A program made the position numbers and the translations under genes. The notes below the pieces were generated by a model. That model had not been told where the DNA came from, did no database searches, and saw only the letters and a list, made by a program, of their open reading frames with translations. This document shows, piece after piece, positions 27,406 through 38,024 of a DNA stretch of 64,000 bases. Source of the DNA: a virus; IMG/VR virus record IMGVR_UViG_3300006104_000013, positions 35,553-99,552 of that record, one strand, 5' to 3'. Position 1 is the stretch's first letter. Each line of letters starts with the position of its first letter.

Positions 27406-30400
27406 ATGGGAACGACTTCAATAAACAAGGGGTATCTTGTCCCAACGCTAAATGGCGATGCATTGACGTGGGGAAGCCAAGTCAACTCGTCGATTGGGTT
27501 TCTTGACGCCAATGTCGCCGGGGTTGCCCCTGTTTCGACGACAGGTGGGTCTATCAACGCTTTGACGGCCCTCTACAACTCGATCCCGCTTTATGAATAT
27601 ATGGCGATTTCGTTGACTGGGGCCTTGGCCGGGACCCTCACCTACACCCTTCCGGGGGCCTCTGGTGCGTCAACTTATGGCGGGTACGCCTTTATCCGCA
27701 ATGCGACGACAGGGGCGTACACGGTCACAGTCAATACGTCAGCGGCCGGGTCCGTTGGGGTTGTCATTCCGCAGGGAACCACATGCTTGGTTTGCTCTGA
27801 CGGAACGAATGTCTATTTGGTTGGAAACTCCCAATATGGGTTGCCGACACTCAATGCCGGTGGATCGGCAGATGTCCTGACCGGAACATTCTCCCCATCG
27901 GCTGTCCTATCAGATGGTCTGGTCGTCGAAGTCATCGCGTCATATGCCAATGCCACGACCGCACCGACGTTCCAAGGAATCACCATCACGAAATGGGGCG
28001 GCCAAGCTCTGGTTCCTGGCGACATTTATGGATCTGGCCACCGCCTCCTTCTCTGCTGCGTTGGAAGTGGCACTCGGTGGGAGCTGACGAACCCGGCTAC
28101 GAATATGCCGTACACGGTAAATACCGGGGCAAATTCGTTGGTCCAGCTCGACTCTCTGGTCAGACTCCCAGCGCTCGATGCGTCCCTGCTGACCAACGTC
28201 ACAGGAAGCAATACGCTCACATGGACGTCGATATCAGCGTCTCAAGCTCTTGTGGCCAAGAACGGATATCTCTGTACGTCGGCATCTTCGCTTCAGCTTC
28301 CGACTCCCTCCATTTGCGCCGTCGGTGACACCATCGAAGTCATCGGAGTCGGACAGGGCGGATTCCTGCTGGCCCCGGCCAGTGGGCAAACTATAAACTT
28401 CGGGAATACATCTGTTTCCTATGGGTATGGATTCAGCGGGAATCAATACGCGACGATTCGGATTGTGTGCACGGTTGCCAATAGCACCTGGGAAGTCGAG
28501 TCGTCGGTTGGAACAATTACCAGCGTCCTTTACCTGCTTGACCCCTTCTGGAATAACGTCACGTTCTTTATGCCGCTCTCGACTTCGGCTATACCCAGCA
28601 CGGAAGCGAGCAACAGCGGGTTGACGATCACCAATACTGGGGCCGTCTCCGGTTCGTCGTCGCAGCCCCTTTTCGGAACTGGGTACTCAGCATCATTTAA
28701 CGGATCGTCTCAGTATCTATCCTACGGGGCGGCAACCCCGCCGTTCATGTTCACATCGAATGTGACAATCGAGGGATGGTTTTACCAGAACAACAGAACG
28801 GCTCAGCAGGCACTGTTCGATACTCGCGCATCGACCAGCTCAACGACGGGGGTCATGCTCTACACGGCAGCGACGACAGGAAACCTTGTCCTCTGGCTGA
28901 ATAATGGTGCGTTGATCACGACCTCGACTCCGATCCCCGCTTCGCAATGGAACCACATCGCGGTCACTTGCAATGGCCTCTCTGGGGTCACGGGGACTTG
29001 GACAATTTGGTTGAATGGAACCGCGATCGGAACCGGGTCATCCACGGTTCTGGCATCGGATGGATGGTTTTATCTGGGGTCTATCCATGGTGGCGGAAAT
29101 TACTACAGTGGTTTTGCGACCTACGTGCGAATTACCAATGGTGTAGCGCGGTATGCGGCGAAATTCACGCCGCCGCAATCTGCGTTTGTTGCTCAATTCG
29201 ACTCTTACGCCGATCCGCTTTGGAACAATGTCCTTTGCCGACCGATTCCAAATGCGACTCCATCGCTAAGCTACGACACCTCTGGCAATGGATGCGCTTT
29301 GACGGTGTCTGGGGCATCAACAACGTCGGTGTCAAAACAAGATGCATACGCATTCAATGCAAGTATCAGCAATAATTATGTGCAGTATGCATCGGCGAAT
29401 GAGAACATCTATGGTGACTTCACCATTGAAATGTGGATCAACCCGCTGACTCTTGGGGCCCCTCAAGTTGACTGCAATTTCTTTAACACAAGCACCAGTA
29501 TATTCACCGGCACCTATTCCGCTTTGCTGATGTTCCCGTCCTTGGGGGGCTATGTCGCTGCTGTTGGCGGGACTGCCTTCTCTACGACGACGTCACTAAC
29601 GGCTGGAAACTGGTATCATTTTGCCCTTGTTTACCAGGGTGGAACGGCGACTCTGTATGTGAATGGTGTGTCTACGGGGTCATCGTCGCAGGCTCCAGGT
29701 GCTGTTGCCACCGGCGGCAACCTTTTCATTGCCGGTTATGGGAGCGGATCTGGGATACCAGGGTCGTATTCTGGTATCCGGGTGTCCAATTGCGCACGGT
29801 ACACGACGAAGTTCACTCCGCCAGTAAGCCCGTTCGCTGGACAGGTTTCCCTGATCTACGATGGTCTGTGGCAAACGGTCTCGTTTATGCCACGCGCCGC
29901 AGCTAGCAACACAGGGTCAGACCTCTCTGGAAATGGCTTGGCGCTCACATTGAATGGCGTCACGACGTCGTTGTCGTCAACTCAGGATACCTATTCGTGG
30001 GTGTTCAATGGGACGAGCTATATTTCGGTCGCGTCGCCCGCATCGTCTTGCATCTTCCCGGCCGATTTCAGCATCGAAATGTGGGTGAACCTGTCGAATA
30101 CGACTGGAACCCAGGTTCTGATCGACACGTCCGCATCCGCAGGCAGCGCTTCAGGCTTCGTCTTTGCGATTGTTTCTGGTGTGCCGACATTCTCGTCTGG
30201 AGGGTCGGTGATTGCCGCCGGTCCAGCTATAACGGCCGGGGCGTGGAAGCACATTACGGTGACGCGCCACGGAACCGCATTGATGATCTTCTCCTCTGGG
30301 GTCATGGGGACAATGGCGACGTCTTTCCAGACCAGCATGACCGATACCAACCTCTTCATTGGCCGGGCGGCGACATCATCCACGAATTTCCTGACTGGGA

Positions 30401-30492
30401 ATATTGCGGGGATGCGGGTCACTAAAGCATCTCGCTATTCGGCCAATTACACCCCGCCGATGAACGTCTTCCTGACGAATGGAGCCAATTGA
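27406..30492 (+). CDS. Tail/receptor-binding protein A with three LamG-like domains, 1028 aa
   Basis: Residues 1-150 form a virion-attachment domain (INKGYLVPTLNGDALTWG, then YAFIRNATTGAYTVTVN, then PQGTTCLVCSDGTNVY) shared with the next two genes. Three concanavalin/LamG-like modules follow, at about 425-590, 645-805 and 860-1020. Each carries SFNGSSQYLSY-like, VTIEGWFYQ-like and WNHIAVTCNG-like strands and ends in a RYAAKFTPP-like motif. Such modules bind carbohydrate in phage fibres and adhesins, so host-surface binding is likely. No enzyme active site is seen. It is the first of three tandem paralogues. Confidence 0.75.
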   Translation: MGTTSINKGYLVPTLNGDALTWGSQVNSSIGFLDANVAGVAPVSTTGGSINALTALYNSIPLYEYMAISLTGALAGTLTYTLPGASGASTYGGYAFIRNATTGAYTVTVNTSAAGSVGVVIPQGTTCLVCSDGTNVYLVGNSQYGLPTLNAGGSADVLTGTFSPSAVLSDGLVVEVIASYANATTAPTFQGITITKWGGQALVPGDIYGSGHRLLLCCVGSGTRWELTNPATNMPYTVNTGANSLVQLDSLVRLPALDASLLTNVTGSNTLTWTSISASQALVAKNGYLCTSASSLQLPTPSICAVGDTIEVIGVGQGGFLLAPASGQTINFGNTSVSYGYGFSGNQYATIRIVCTVANSTWEVESSVGTITSVLYLLDPFWNNVTFFMPLSTSAIPSTEASNSGLTITNTGAVSGSSSQPLFGTGYSASFNGSSQYLSYGAATPPFMFTSNVTIEGWFYQNNRTAQQALFDTRASTSSTTGVMLYTAATTGNLVLWLNNGALITTSTPIPASQWNHIAVTCNGLSGVTGTWTIWLNGTAIGTGSSTVLASDGWFYLGSIHGGGNYYSGFATYVRITNGVARYAAKFTPPQSAFVAQFDSYADPLWNNVLCRPIPNATPSLSYDTSGNGCALTVSGASTTSVSKQDAYAFNASISNNYVQYASANENIYGDFTIEMWINPLTLGAPQVDCNFFNTSTSIFTGTYSALLMFPSLGGYVAAVGGTAFSTTTSLTAGNWYHFALVYQGGTATLYVNGVSTGSSSQAPGAVATGGNLFIAGYGSGSGIPGSYSGIRVSNCARYTTKFTPPVSPFAGQVSLIYDGLWQTVSFMPRAAASNTGSDLSGNGLALTLNGVTTSLSSTQDTYSWVFNGTSYISVASPASSCIFPADFSIEMWVNLSNTTGTQVLIDTSASAGSASGFVFAIVSGVPTFSSGGSVIAAGPAITAGAWKHITVTRHGTALMIFSSGVMGTMATSFQTSMTDTNLFIGRAATSSTNFLTGNIAGMRVTKASRYSANYTPPMNVFLTNGAN

Positions 30493-33400
30493 TGGGCAGC
30501 GTTACAACCTACAAGTCTTATCAAGCTCCGACGGTCAATGGTGACAATCTCACCTGGGGGCAGGAGCTTCAGAATTTTCTGACTCTAGCTGACCTGAATA
30601 TGGGTGGCGTCGTCAGCGTTTCGGTGGCCGGGAATGCGAATGTCGTTGCCTCGACGACTTCGTACAACACCCTGAACGCAATGACCCCAGGAAGCGCATC
30701 GTTTATGATGCAAAAACTGATCGGGGCTCTGACGGGGAATATCCAATATCAGCTCCCAGCCGTAAGCGGATTCTATATCGTTCAGAATGGCACCACCGGG
30801 AACTATACGATCACCTTGGCCACTGTCACCGGAGGATCGACTGGAATCATTCTCCCGTTTGGTTCGACGATTATGGTGTGTTCGGATGGGACCAATGTCT
30901 ATGAGGTCTCGTCCGGGGTCACGTTAATCCCCCCACAAGCGGCAACTGGAACGTCTGACGCCATTCTCTGCCCGACAGTAGGCATGTCGTATCAAGATGG
31001 GCAGGTGGCGATCGTAACGGCAACGGCGGCCAATATAACGACGTCCCCCACACTGAACGGACTGACCATTACCAAATGGGGTGGACAAGCACTGATCGCT
31101 GGGGATATCTCTGGCGCTGGTCATCGCATGCTGCTTGCCCTTGTTGGAACAGGAGCTCGATATGAGCTGCTCAACCCAGCGTCGCCCTTTCCCTATACCG
31201 TGGGGACCGCCGCAAACAACCTGTTGCAGACCAACGGATCGAACCAGCTCCCGGCCGTTGATGGCTCACTGATCTATAATTTACCGTCCGTCGGCGGTAT
31301 CCCCCTGACGTGGAGCACCGTGACGATCAATACGGTGATGACGACCAGGAACGGCTACGTGGCCAATGCCTCGAATTATGTCAATTTCCAGACTCCTCCG
31401 CTTGGTGCCATCGGAGATCCGATCGTTCTCAGCGCGAATGGAAGCGGCGGATGGGTGCTTACACCGTCGGTAGGTCAGACCATCATCTTTGGTGGCAATG
31501 GCTCTGCCGTCGGCATCGAATCCCTTTTTGGGTCGCAGAATGCAACGGTCCGGCTAACCTGCGTTGTGGCCAATCTGGTTTGGCAGGTGGAGTCCTTCAT
31601 TGGGACGATTTCTCTCGGATACAATGGCGATGCCTTTTGGAATGAGGTGTCGTGCCAATTGATGCTGAACGGCGGCATCGCCGACTCATCTGGCAACAAT
31701 CTGGTGTTCACCAACACCAACACGGTGACGGCATCGACCGCCCAAAACAAGTTTCTGCCGTATTCGGCCCTCTTCAACGGCACGAACCAATATCTGAACA
31801 TCACGACAGCAAAATCAGCATTCCAGTTTTCGGGGGAAGTCACTCTGGAAGGTTGGTTCTTCCCGACAGCGTTCAATGGAACGGCCAATGCGACTCTGTT
31901 TGACACCAGATTATCGACGTCATCCACGACCGGACTCTGGCTGTACACGACCCAGACCAACGGCTACCTGACTCTCTGGCTCAACAACGGGACTCTGATC
32001 ACGACAACATCAGTCCTTCCCAATGGGTCATGGTCGCATGTCGCAGTTACCAGGAATGGCAAGCCTGGGACCAATGGGACGTGGACAATCTGGGTGAATG
32101 GTTTGGCCATCGGCGCGGCATCGAGCTCGCTGAATGTTTCAGACGGATGGATGTCCATCGGCGGATCTGTTTCCGGCGGCAATTATTATGCGGGCTATAT
32201 CTCGCAGTTCCGTGTGACGAATGGAATTTGCCGCTACGCAGCCAGCTTCTCTGCGCCTACGGTTGCCCTGCTGACCAGCCAGGATGTTACGGCTGACATG
32301 GCATGGAACCGGACTGTGGCCCAGTTCGGATTCCAGAATGTCTTGACGGATTCGTCTGGCAACGGCCTGACGATGACAAACTCAGGAGCCGTCGCCTTCA
32401 GCGGGACGATTTACAAAGTTGGAGTCGCCTCGGCAGCCTTCTCGTCGAGTTATCTCTACAACGCATCAACGACAGCGCTCCAAACCACCGGTGATTTCAC
32501 CTATGAGGCATGGGTTTATCCCACAGCCAATGGTGCAAGCGGTGGAAGCATGATTGTGACTGCCGGTCTTTCAGGCTCGCAAGCCGGGATTATGCTCACC
32601 GCATCTGCGCTGACGGTTGCTTGTGTTATCGGTGGGTCAACGGTCATTACGACTGCCGCGTTAACAGCATCGCAATGGAGCCACGTCGCCTTTGTTCGAT
32701 CAGGACAGACTGTCACGGCTTATGTGAATGGCTCAGTTTCTGGGACACCGACGACCAACACGTCAGCAATCGCCTCGACGGGGATTTATATTGGCGGATC
32801 GACAACGGCAAACACAGGTTTCGCCGGGAATATGAACAATGTCCGGGTCAGCAATTTTGCTCGGTACACAGCGCCGTTCACGCCGTCTGTCTTGAATTTC
32901 CAGACGGCCCTTCCTCTGGCATATGACCCCTTCTGGAGAGATACAGTCTTCCTTCCCCGTGCGGCGACAGGGAACACTGGATCTGATGTCTCTGGAAATG
33001 GATTGGCGCTGACGCTGAACAGCACGATTTCCCAAGGGTATGTAACGACACAGGACCCCTATTGCTGGCTGTTTAATGGGTCGTCGAACAACATCGTTCC
33101 GTCTTCCCCTGGAGGAGCTTCGCAATTTGCGGGTGATCTTACCTTTGAATGCTGGGCATACCTGAACGCTTACGGAGCAAGCGGGGCGACCGGAACGGCA
33201 ACGAGCGGCTCATGCCTAATTGATACGCGGGCATCCGGAGCATCGGCAACTGGCTTCGCTCTGGCCATTGTCAACACCACTGGCCAATTCGCTTTCAATA
33301 CGAATGGGATTTGGACCTGTTCGACGATGACCGCGACTCTCAATAGCTGGACACATGTGGCGCTTGTGCGACTTGGCTCAACGATAACCGTCTATGTTGG

Positions 33401-33599
33401 TGGCGTTGCCCAATTCACCGTCACCTCGACTGCAAACTTCTCCGATACAAATTTGACGATCGGATCGACGACAGCGGCTGTCGGCGCTGCGCTTTATATG
33501 TCCGGATACCTATCCGGCATTCGGCTGGCTAAGGCCGCCCGCTATGCCGCTTCTTATACGCCACCCTCCTCTCCATTCCAGATCACGGGGCCGATGTAA
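30492..33599 (+). CDS. Tail/receptor-binding protein B, paralogue with LamG-like domains
   Basis: The start is ATG 30492, overlapping the previous stop as TGATG, which gives 1035 aa. It has the same layout as the gene before it: an N-terminal attachment domain (YQAPTVNGDNLTWGQELQNF, LPFGSTIMVCSDGTNVYE), then LamG-like modules with VTLEGWFFP, SWSHVAVTRNGKPG and RYAASFSAP. The LamG parts have diverged more than the attachment domain, as expected if the receptor-binding ends are under diversifying pressure. Translation is probably coupled to its neighbours. Confidence 0.75.
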   Translation: MGSVTTYKSYQAPTVNGDNLTWGQELQNFLTLADLNMGGVVSVSVAGNANVVASTTSYNTLNAMTPGSASFMMQKLIGALTGNIQYQLPAVSGFYIVQNGTTGNYTITLATVTGGSTGIILPFGSTIMVCSDGTNVYEVSSGVTLIPPQAATGTSDAILCPTVGMSYQDGQVAIVTATAANITTSPTLNGLTITKWGGQALIAGDISGAGHRMLLALVGTGARYELLNPASPFPYTVGTAANNLLQTNGSNQLPAVDGSLIYNLPSVGGIPLTWSTVTINTVMTTRNGYVANASNYVNFQTPPLGAIGDPIVLSANGSGGWVLTPSVGQTIIFGGNGSAVGIESLFGSQNATVRLTCVVANLVWQVESFIGTISLGYNGDAFWNEVSCQLMLNGGIADSSGNNLVFTNTNTVTASTAQNKFLPYSALFNGTNQYLNITTAKSAFQFSGEVTLEGWFFPTAFNGTANATLFDTRLSTSSTTGLWLYTTQTNGYLTLWLNNGTLITTTSVLPNGSWSHVAVTRNGKPGTNGTWTIWVNGLAIGAASSSLNVSDGWMSIGGSVSGGNYYAGYISQFRVTNGICRYAASFSAPTVALLTSQDVTADMAWNRTVAQFGFQNVLTDSSGNGLTMTNSGAVAFSGTIYKVGVASAAFSSSYLYNASTTALQTTGDFTYEAWVYPTANGASGGSMIVTAGLSGSQAGIMLTASALTVACVIGGSTVITTAALTASQWSHVAFVRSGQTVTAYVNGSVSGTPTTNTSAIASTGIYIGGSTTANTGFAGNMNNVRVSNFARYTAPFTPSVLNFQTALPLAYDPFWRDTVFLPRAATGNTGSDVSGNGLALTLNSTISQGYVTTQDPYCWLFNGSSNNIVPSSPGGASQFAGDLTFECWAYLNAYGASGATGTATSGSCLIDTRASGASATGFALAIVNTTGQFAFNTNGIWTCSTMTATLNSWTHVALVRLGSTITVYVGGVAQFTVTSTANFSDTNLTIGSTTAAVGAALYMSGYLSGIRLAKAARYAASYTPPSSPFQITGPM

Positions 33600-36500
33600 T
33601 GCCTAATTATTCACCAAACAAAGGGTTCGCGGTTCCGGTTATCGGTGGGGACGCCAACATTTGGGGAAACCCAGCAGGAAGCTATCCCGGACTGAATGAG
33701 ACGATCAATGCGCTGGATGCAGCTCTCGGCCAAACGGTCAATGTAAACTGCGCTGGGTCCGCCAATATCACGCTGACATCCGGCCAGTACGGGGCATTGA
33801 TTCTGAATCTGACCGGAGCATTGACTGCGAACATCTCCGTCATCCTGCCGCAAGCGGCGTCAGTCAGCAATTCTGGCTGGTATGTCGTTCGCAACAATAC
33901 GACCGGGGCATACACGATCAATGTCGTGACAGCCTATTCTGGGTCAACTGGTCCTAATATCCCACAGGGGTCAACATCCCTGATCTATTCCGACGCACAG
34001 AATGTCAGGCTGTCTGGTTCGTCACTGAACCAGATGATTTCGTTGACGGCCGCCGGAACATCGGAAATGTTAACGGCGACGATATCGCCATCCATTACAC
34101 TTGTGGATGGCCTGATCATCGAAGTCACAGCGGCCTATGCGAACACAACGGTTGCTCCGAAGTTCAATGGGCTCACTATTACCCGTTGGGGGGGGCAGCC
34201 GCTGGTCCCTGGGTGCATCTATGGCGCAGGCCATCGTCTGCTGCTGTGCTATTCGGCTTCTGCGCTTCACTGGGAGCTGATCAACCCTCGGATTCCTCTG
34301 GCGTACAGCGTCGGTTCGTCCGCAAATGCATTGGTCCAGCTTACGGCTGCCGCGAAGATCCCTGCTGTCGATGGGTCTCAGCTCACCAATCTTCCTTTCG
34401 GATGGCAGACGATCACAGCCAATCAGTCTGGGGTAACAAAGACCGGGTATGTCTGCAATTCAGCATCACAATTGACGGTTACAACCCCGGCATCCGCATC
34501 GATCGGAGACCAGTTTGCCGTCGCCGCTTATGGGGCAGGTGGGTTCTTGCTCAGCCCTCAAGCGGGGCAGACGATTCAATATGGGGCGACCGCAGTTAAT
34601 TCTTCGGCCGGGCTATCAGGGGCGCAAGGTGCTGTTGTTCGGTTGGTTTATGCCGCTTCAAACCTATGGATTGTTGCCGCCGGTGTCCTGTCCAGCGCCG
34701 GGACAACGCAGGACCCCTTCTGGAACGACGTCACGTTTTATATGCCGCTATCGACTCTGGCGATTCCGTCATCTGATGCATCAGCTAACGGCATTGCCGT
34801 AACCAATAATGGATCTATCGCAGGATCGACGACTCATACCCAATATGGGGCATATGCCGCGTATCTGGGTGGTGGTGGAAGTGGTCAATACCTTTCAATC
34901 CCCGCCAACAATGCCTTCAAATTCAGCGGCTCCATGACTCTGGAAGGCTGGTTTTTCTTCCCCAACTTCACAGCGGCAGGCGCATTGTTCGATACTCGAT
35001 CGGCAAGTGGATCGACGACAGGCTTGCTTCTGCAAGCGACAGCATCAACAGGGCTTCTGACCCTGAAGGTCAACAATGCTGTTCTTATCACCAGCAGCTT
35101 CGCCCCAAGCCTCGGCGTGTGGAACCATATCGCTGTCACCTGTAACTCCCTTACTGGTACGAATGGCGGCTGGACAATCTGGATCAACGGTCTGTCAGCG
35201 GGGACGGGCTCTCTCTCGATCAATCTGAGTGATGGCCTTCTCAACATCGGGGCCGCGGCGAACCTTACAAATTATCTCAACGCCTATGTGACGCAGGTGC
35301 GTGTCACCAATGGTATCTGTCGTTATTCAGGTCCATTCACGCCTCCGTTGAATGCGTTCTACACGACAGCGGATATCAATTTTGACCCTCAATGGTATCG
35401 CACAGCCTTCCGTCCGATTGCCGCAGCAACCCCAGCATCAAGTTATGACGCTTCCGGGAACGGACTCTCGCTCTCGATAAACAGCACGACGACATCTTCC
35501 TCATCGAAGCAGGACGCTTACGCCTTTGTCTTCAATGGCTCGTCCAACTATATCGGAAGCGCCGCCGCCAATACTGTTTTGTCTGGAGACTTTACGGTCG
35601 AAGCCTGGATTAATATGTCGTCGATTAGCGGCACCGCAACCACCAGAATTCTATCGTCGGCAGCCAGCGCAACCGGGGCTTTTTATTGGTCTGTTGGCAT
35701 CTATAACAACAGCGGCAACCCGGAAATCGATTTCTTCGATGGATCGGACTATTACAGCTCGGCTGGAGCCATCACATCGGCTGGGGTTTGGTATCATATT
35801 GCGGTTGTCCGCTTTGGGACGACGCTGGCTTTCTTTGTCAATGGCAGCCGAATTGGGACTGCCACCTATACAGGGACGCCAGGAGCTTCAAATGGAATCT
35901 TCATGCTTGGGGCTCGCGCCAATGGGTCGGCAACGATCGAATACTGGAATGGGAGCATCGCAGGTGCTCGCTTCACCAATGGAGCTCGCTACGTTTCCAA
36001 TTTCAACACCGGGATAGCCCCGCTCACGGCACCGTTCCCGGTCGCCCTTCCGACAACTTATGACCCGTGGTGGCAGGATGTTACGTTTATGCCCCGTGCG
36101 GCCTCCGTTATGGCCAACAGCGTTGACGTTTCGGGTGCGGCTCTAACACTTCTCAACACCGGCAGCGTCACCTCTAGCGCAACAAGCCGCCAGGACACAT
36201 ATGCATTTGTCTTCAATGGGGCCAACTATTTGTCCGTTGCGTCGTCGGCAAATGCTTATGCCTTCTATGGTGACTTCACTATCGAACTGTGGGTTTACCC
36301 GACTGCGGCTGGCGGCGGAAGCGGATCGTGCTTGATCGGGACACAAACCGCTGGCGGCGTTTATATTGAACTGAGTGCCTCCTACACAGTTGATCTGTCG
36401 AATTACGGCAGCTCGCACTATGCAACAACAGCGGCGCTGACCCCGAACCAATGGAGCCACATCGCTTTTGTTCGCTGCGGATCGGTAATCACGTCATATG

Positions 36501-36697
36501 TGAATGGCGGAAGCCCCGTTTCATCCACATTCACTAGCGTATTCCCCGCCGCAGGCACACTATTTGTTGGCGGAACAGGGTCGGCAGGTCAGTATTTCAC
36601 TGGAAGCCTTGCTGGCATTCGCGTTACAAAGGCGGCGCGATACGTTCCCAAGTTCTCGTACCCGACAACTCCATTCCTTACTAACGGAGCCACATGA
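33599..36697 (+). CDS. Tail/receptor-binding protein C, paralogue with LamG-like domains
   Basis: The 1032-aa protein overlaps the previous stop by one base (TAATG). The N-terminal block (NKGFAVPVIGGDANIWGN, IPQGSTSLIYSDAQNV) matches the attachment domain of the other two paralogues. Three LamG-like modules follow, with MTLEGWFFF, WNHIAVTCNSL, FTVEAWINM and FTIELWVYP as strand landmarks. It has no separate chaperone domain. The next gene is a DUF4376-like protein that may help fibre assembly. Confidence 0.75.
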   Translation: MPNYSPNKGFAVPVIGGDANIWGNPAGSYPGLNETINALDAALGQTVNVNCAGSANITLTSGQYGALILNLTGALTANISVILPQAASVSNSGWYVVRNNTTGAYTINVVTAYSGSTGPNIPQGSTSLIYSDAQNVRLSGSSLNQMISLTAAGTSEMLTATISPSITLVDGLIIEVTAAYANTTVAPKFNGLTITRWGGQPLVPGCIYGAGHRLLLCYSASALHWELINPRIPLAYSVGSSANALVQLTAAAKIPAVDGSQLTNLPFGWQTITANQSGVTKTGYVCNSASQLTVTTPASASIGDQFAVAAYGAGGFLLSPQAGQTIQYGATAVNSSAGLSGAQGAVVRLVYAASNLWIVAAGVLSSAGTTQDPFWNDVTFYMPLSTLAIPSSDASANGIAVTNNGSIAGSTTHTQYGAYAAYLGGGGSGQYLSIPANNAFKFSGSMTLEGWFFFPNFTAAGALFDTRSASGSTTGLLLQATASTGLLTLKVNNAVLITSSFAPSLGVWNHIAVTCNSLTGTNGGWTIWINGLSAGTGSLSINLSDGLLNIGAAANLTNYLNAYVTQVRVTNGICRYSGPFTPPLNAFYTTADINFDPQWYRTAFRPIAAATPASSYDASGNGLSLSINSTTTSSSSKQDAYAFVFNGSSNYIGSAAANTVLSGDFTVEAWINMSSISGTATTRILSSAASATGAFYWSVGIYNNSGNPEIDFFDGSDYYSSAGAITSAGVWYHIAVVRFGTTLAFFVNGSRIGTATYTGTPGASNGIFMLGARANGSATIEYWNGSIAGARFTNGARYVSNFNTGIAPLTAPFPVALPTTYDPWWQDVTFMPRAASVMANSVDVSGAALTLLNTGSVTSSATSRQDTYAFVFNGANYLSVASSANAYAFYGDFTIELWVYPTAAGGGSGSCLIGTQTAGGVYIELSASYTVDLSNYGSSHYATTAALTPNQWSHIAFVRCGSVITSYVNGGSPVSSTFTSVFPAAGTLFVGGTGSAGQYFTGSLAGIRVTKAARYVPKFSYPTTPFLTNGAT

Positions 36698-37350
36698 TGA
36701 CTGATTACCCTTTGCAATGCGGATATTGGTTCAATGTCGTCAATGGGCAGATTGTCGGATGGCAGAATGGGGCTCCCTTCCCGCAGGGGACTCCGATCGC
36801 AACGGTGCGTGGCGCAGGATGGTTCCCCGGAGTCCAAGTTGGAATTGACGCTGGCGCTGACCCTGAAGTGTATCAGGCCGCCCTCCAATCCCAGGTCCTG
36901 ACCGGCGACATCGTCACCATGACCTACACCATGGAGCCGCAACCTCTGGAGCCAGCAAAAAAGGCCCAGATCGAGGCTGTCTCCGCAGGATGCAAGGCGG
37001 CAATCTATGGTGGGTTTTCGTCGTCAGCCCTGGGAGAAGCATACACCTACCCGACTGGCGACCTCGATCAGTTGAACTTGCTCGGGGCTTATAGCGCATC
37101 GCTGAACCCTGCGAACCAAACTTCATGGACAACTAAGTTCATCTGCGCAGACTCTGTTGGAAATTGGGCCTATCGCGTGCATAATGCACCCCAGATCCAG
37201 AAGGTTTACCTGGATGGGGTCAACGCCAAGCTGGCTTATCTGACTCAGAACGCCGAGCTGGCCACGCAAATCAACGCTATTAACGACACATCAGCCGCTG
37301 GTCTCCAGGCCGTGCTGGCGATCGTGTGGGTTCCACCCGCCGTCGTGTAG
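36694..37350 (+). CDS. DUF4376-like tail protein (possible fibre assembly factor)
   Basis: The start overlaps the previous stop as ATGA, with a second ATG one codon later. Residues 85-130 (PAKKAQIEAVSAGCKAAIYG, then YTYPTGDLDQLNLLGA) match the DUF4376 signature found in phage tail-fibre-associated proteins. The N-terminal part (YWFNVVNGQIVGW) may be a small fibre-binding domain. The position after three fibre-like genes fits a chaperone or tip role. The function is not established for the family. Confidence 0.7.
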   Translation: MMTDYPLQCGYWFNVVNGQIVGWQNGAPFPQGTPIATVRGAGWFPGVQVGIDAGADPEVYQAALQSQVLTGDIVTMTYTMEPQPLEPAKKAQIEAVSAGCKAAIYGGFSSSALGEAYTYPTGDLDQLNLLGAYSASLNPANQTSWTTKFICADSVGNWAYRVHNAPQIQKVYLDGVNAKLAYLTQNAELATQINAINDTSAAGLQAVLAIVWVPPAVV

Positions 37351-37359
37351 GAGAGATGA

Positions 37360-37611
37360 ATGACCCTTGACCAGTTTAAAGCCGGTCTCTCTCGCTTCGG
37401 AATGAACCTTCTGGTTCTCCTCGATGAAGTCGGCAACACCGTGACTCTGGGGTCACCTGACGAAACGATTTCCTCTCGGTCGGCCAAGGCCCGCAACGAG
37501 GGCAAGGCGTGGGGGTGCGTCATGTGCCGATTCCTGGATATCTTCCAGAAAGGGCACTGCGATAAGGCGTTGGAACTGAACCACGGCCAAGACGCCGTTA
37601 TTCCGGATTAA
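37360..37611 (+). CDS. Small conserved phage protein (SPDETISSR type), 83 aa
   Basis: The core (NTVTLGSPDETISSRSAKAR, then WGCVMCRFLDIF and GHCDKALE) matches a short phage protein commonly encoded beside lysis genes. Two Cys (CVMC) and an HC pair may bind metal. The conserved GSPDETxSxR block is the main diagnostic. Function is unknown; it lies between tail and envelope/lysis genes with a 9-base gap. Confidence 0.7.
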   Translation: MTLDQFKAGLSRFGMNLLVLLDEVGNTVTLGSPDETISSRSAKARNEGKAWGCVMCRFLDIFQKGHCDKALELNHGQDAVIPD

Positions 37612-37616
37612 GGGCG

Positions 37617-38024
37617 ATGGAAGCTGATCTCACAACGTTAGCTGCTGGTGGGGCCGGAACGGCCAGCGTCGCTGCCGTCTTTGGATGGCAGTGGTGGCGC
37701 ATGATGAAGGACGACAAGCAGAGTCAGCACCTTCATACCCAGGCCAATGCTTTCAGCAACACCCTGCTGAAAGAGTCGGCGGCCCTCAAAAAAGAGAACA
37801 AGGAATTGCGCGAAGCGTGCGCCAAGGCCGAACGTGTGGCACTGGATGCCGAGCGCAAACAACTGAAGGCCGAGAACGACATCAGCCTTCTTAAGTCTCA
37901 GATGGTCACTGTCCTCGCAAAGTTCGAGGAGCTGAAGGCTGAAAATGACTGCCTTTGCCGGGAGAACAAGGAGCTGAAGAATCCTGCCCCGCCAAAGTTA
38001 GGGGGGAAAATGGAATGGAAATGA
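37617..38024 (+). CDS. N-terminal TM plus coiled-coil protein, 135 aa
   Basis: One hydrophobic segment (TLAAGGAGTASVAAVFGW, residues 6-23) is followed by a long charged heptad region (residues 45-120, rich in Lys, Glu, Leu and Ala). This topology, a membrane anchor with a coiled coil, resembles i-spanins or periplasm-spanning envelope proteins. A clear Rz/Rz1 pair exists downstream at 41422, so this gene may be a second envelope component rather than the main spanin. The stop overlaps the next start. Confidence 0.55.
   Translation: MEADLTTLAAGGAGTASVAAVFGWQWWRMMKDDKQSQHLHTQANAFSNTLLKESAALKKENKELREACAKAERVALDAERKQLKAENDISLLKSQMVTVLAKFEELKAENDCLCRENKELKNPAPPKLGGKMEWK

Noticed and set aside
37617-38024. 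Calling this TM/coiled-coil gene the main i-spanin
   Set aside because: A better pair, with a nested lipoprotein carrying LTAC, lies at 41422-41979, right after the lysozyme and holin candidate.
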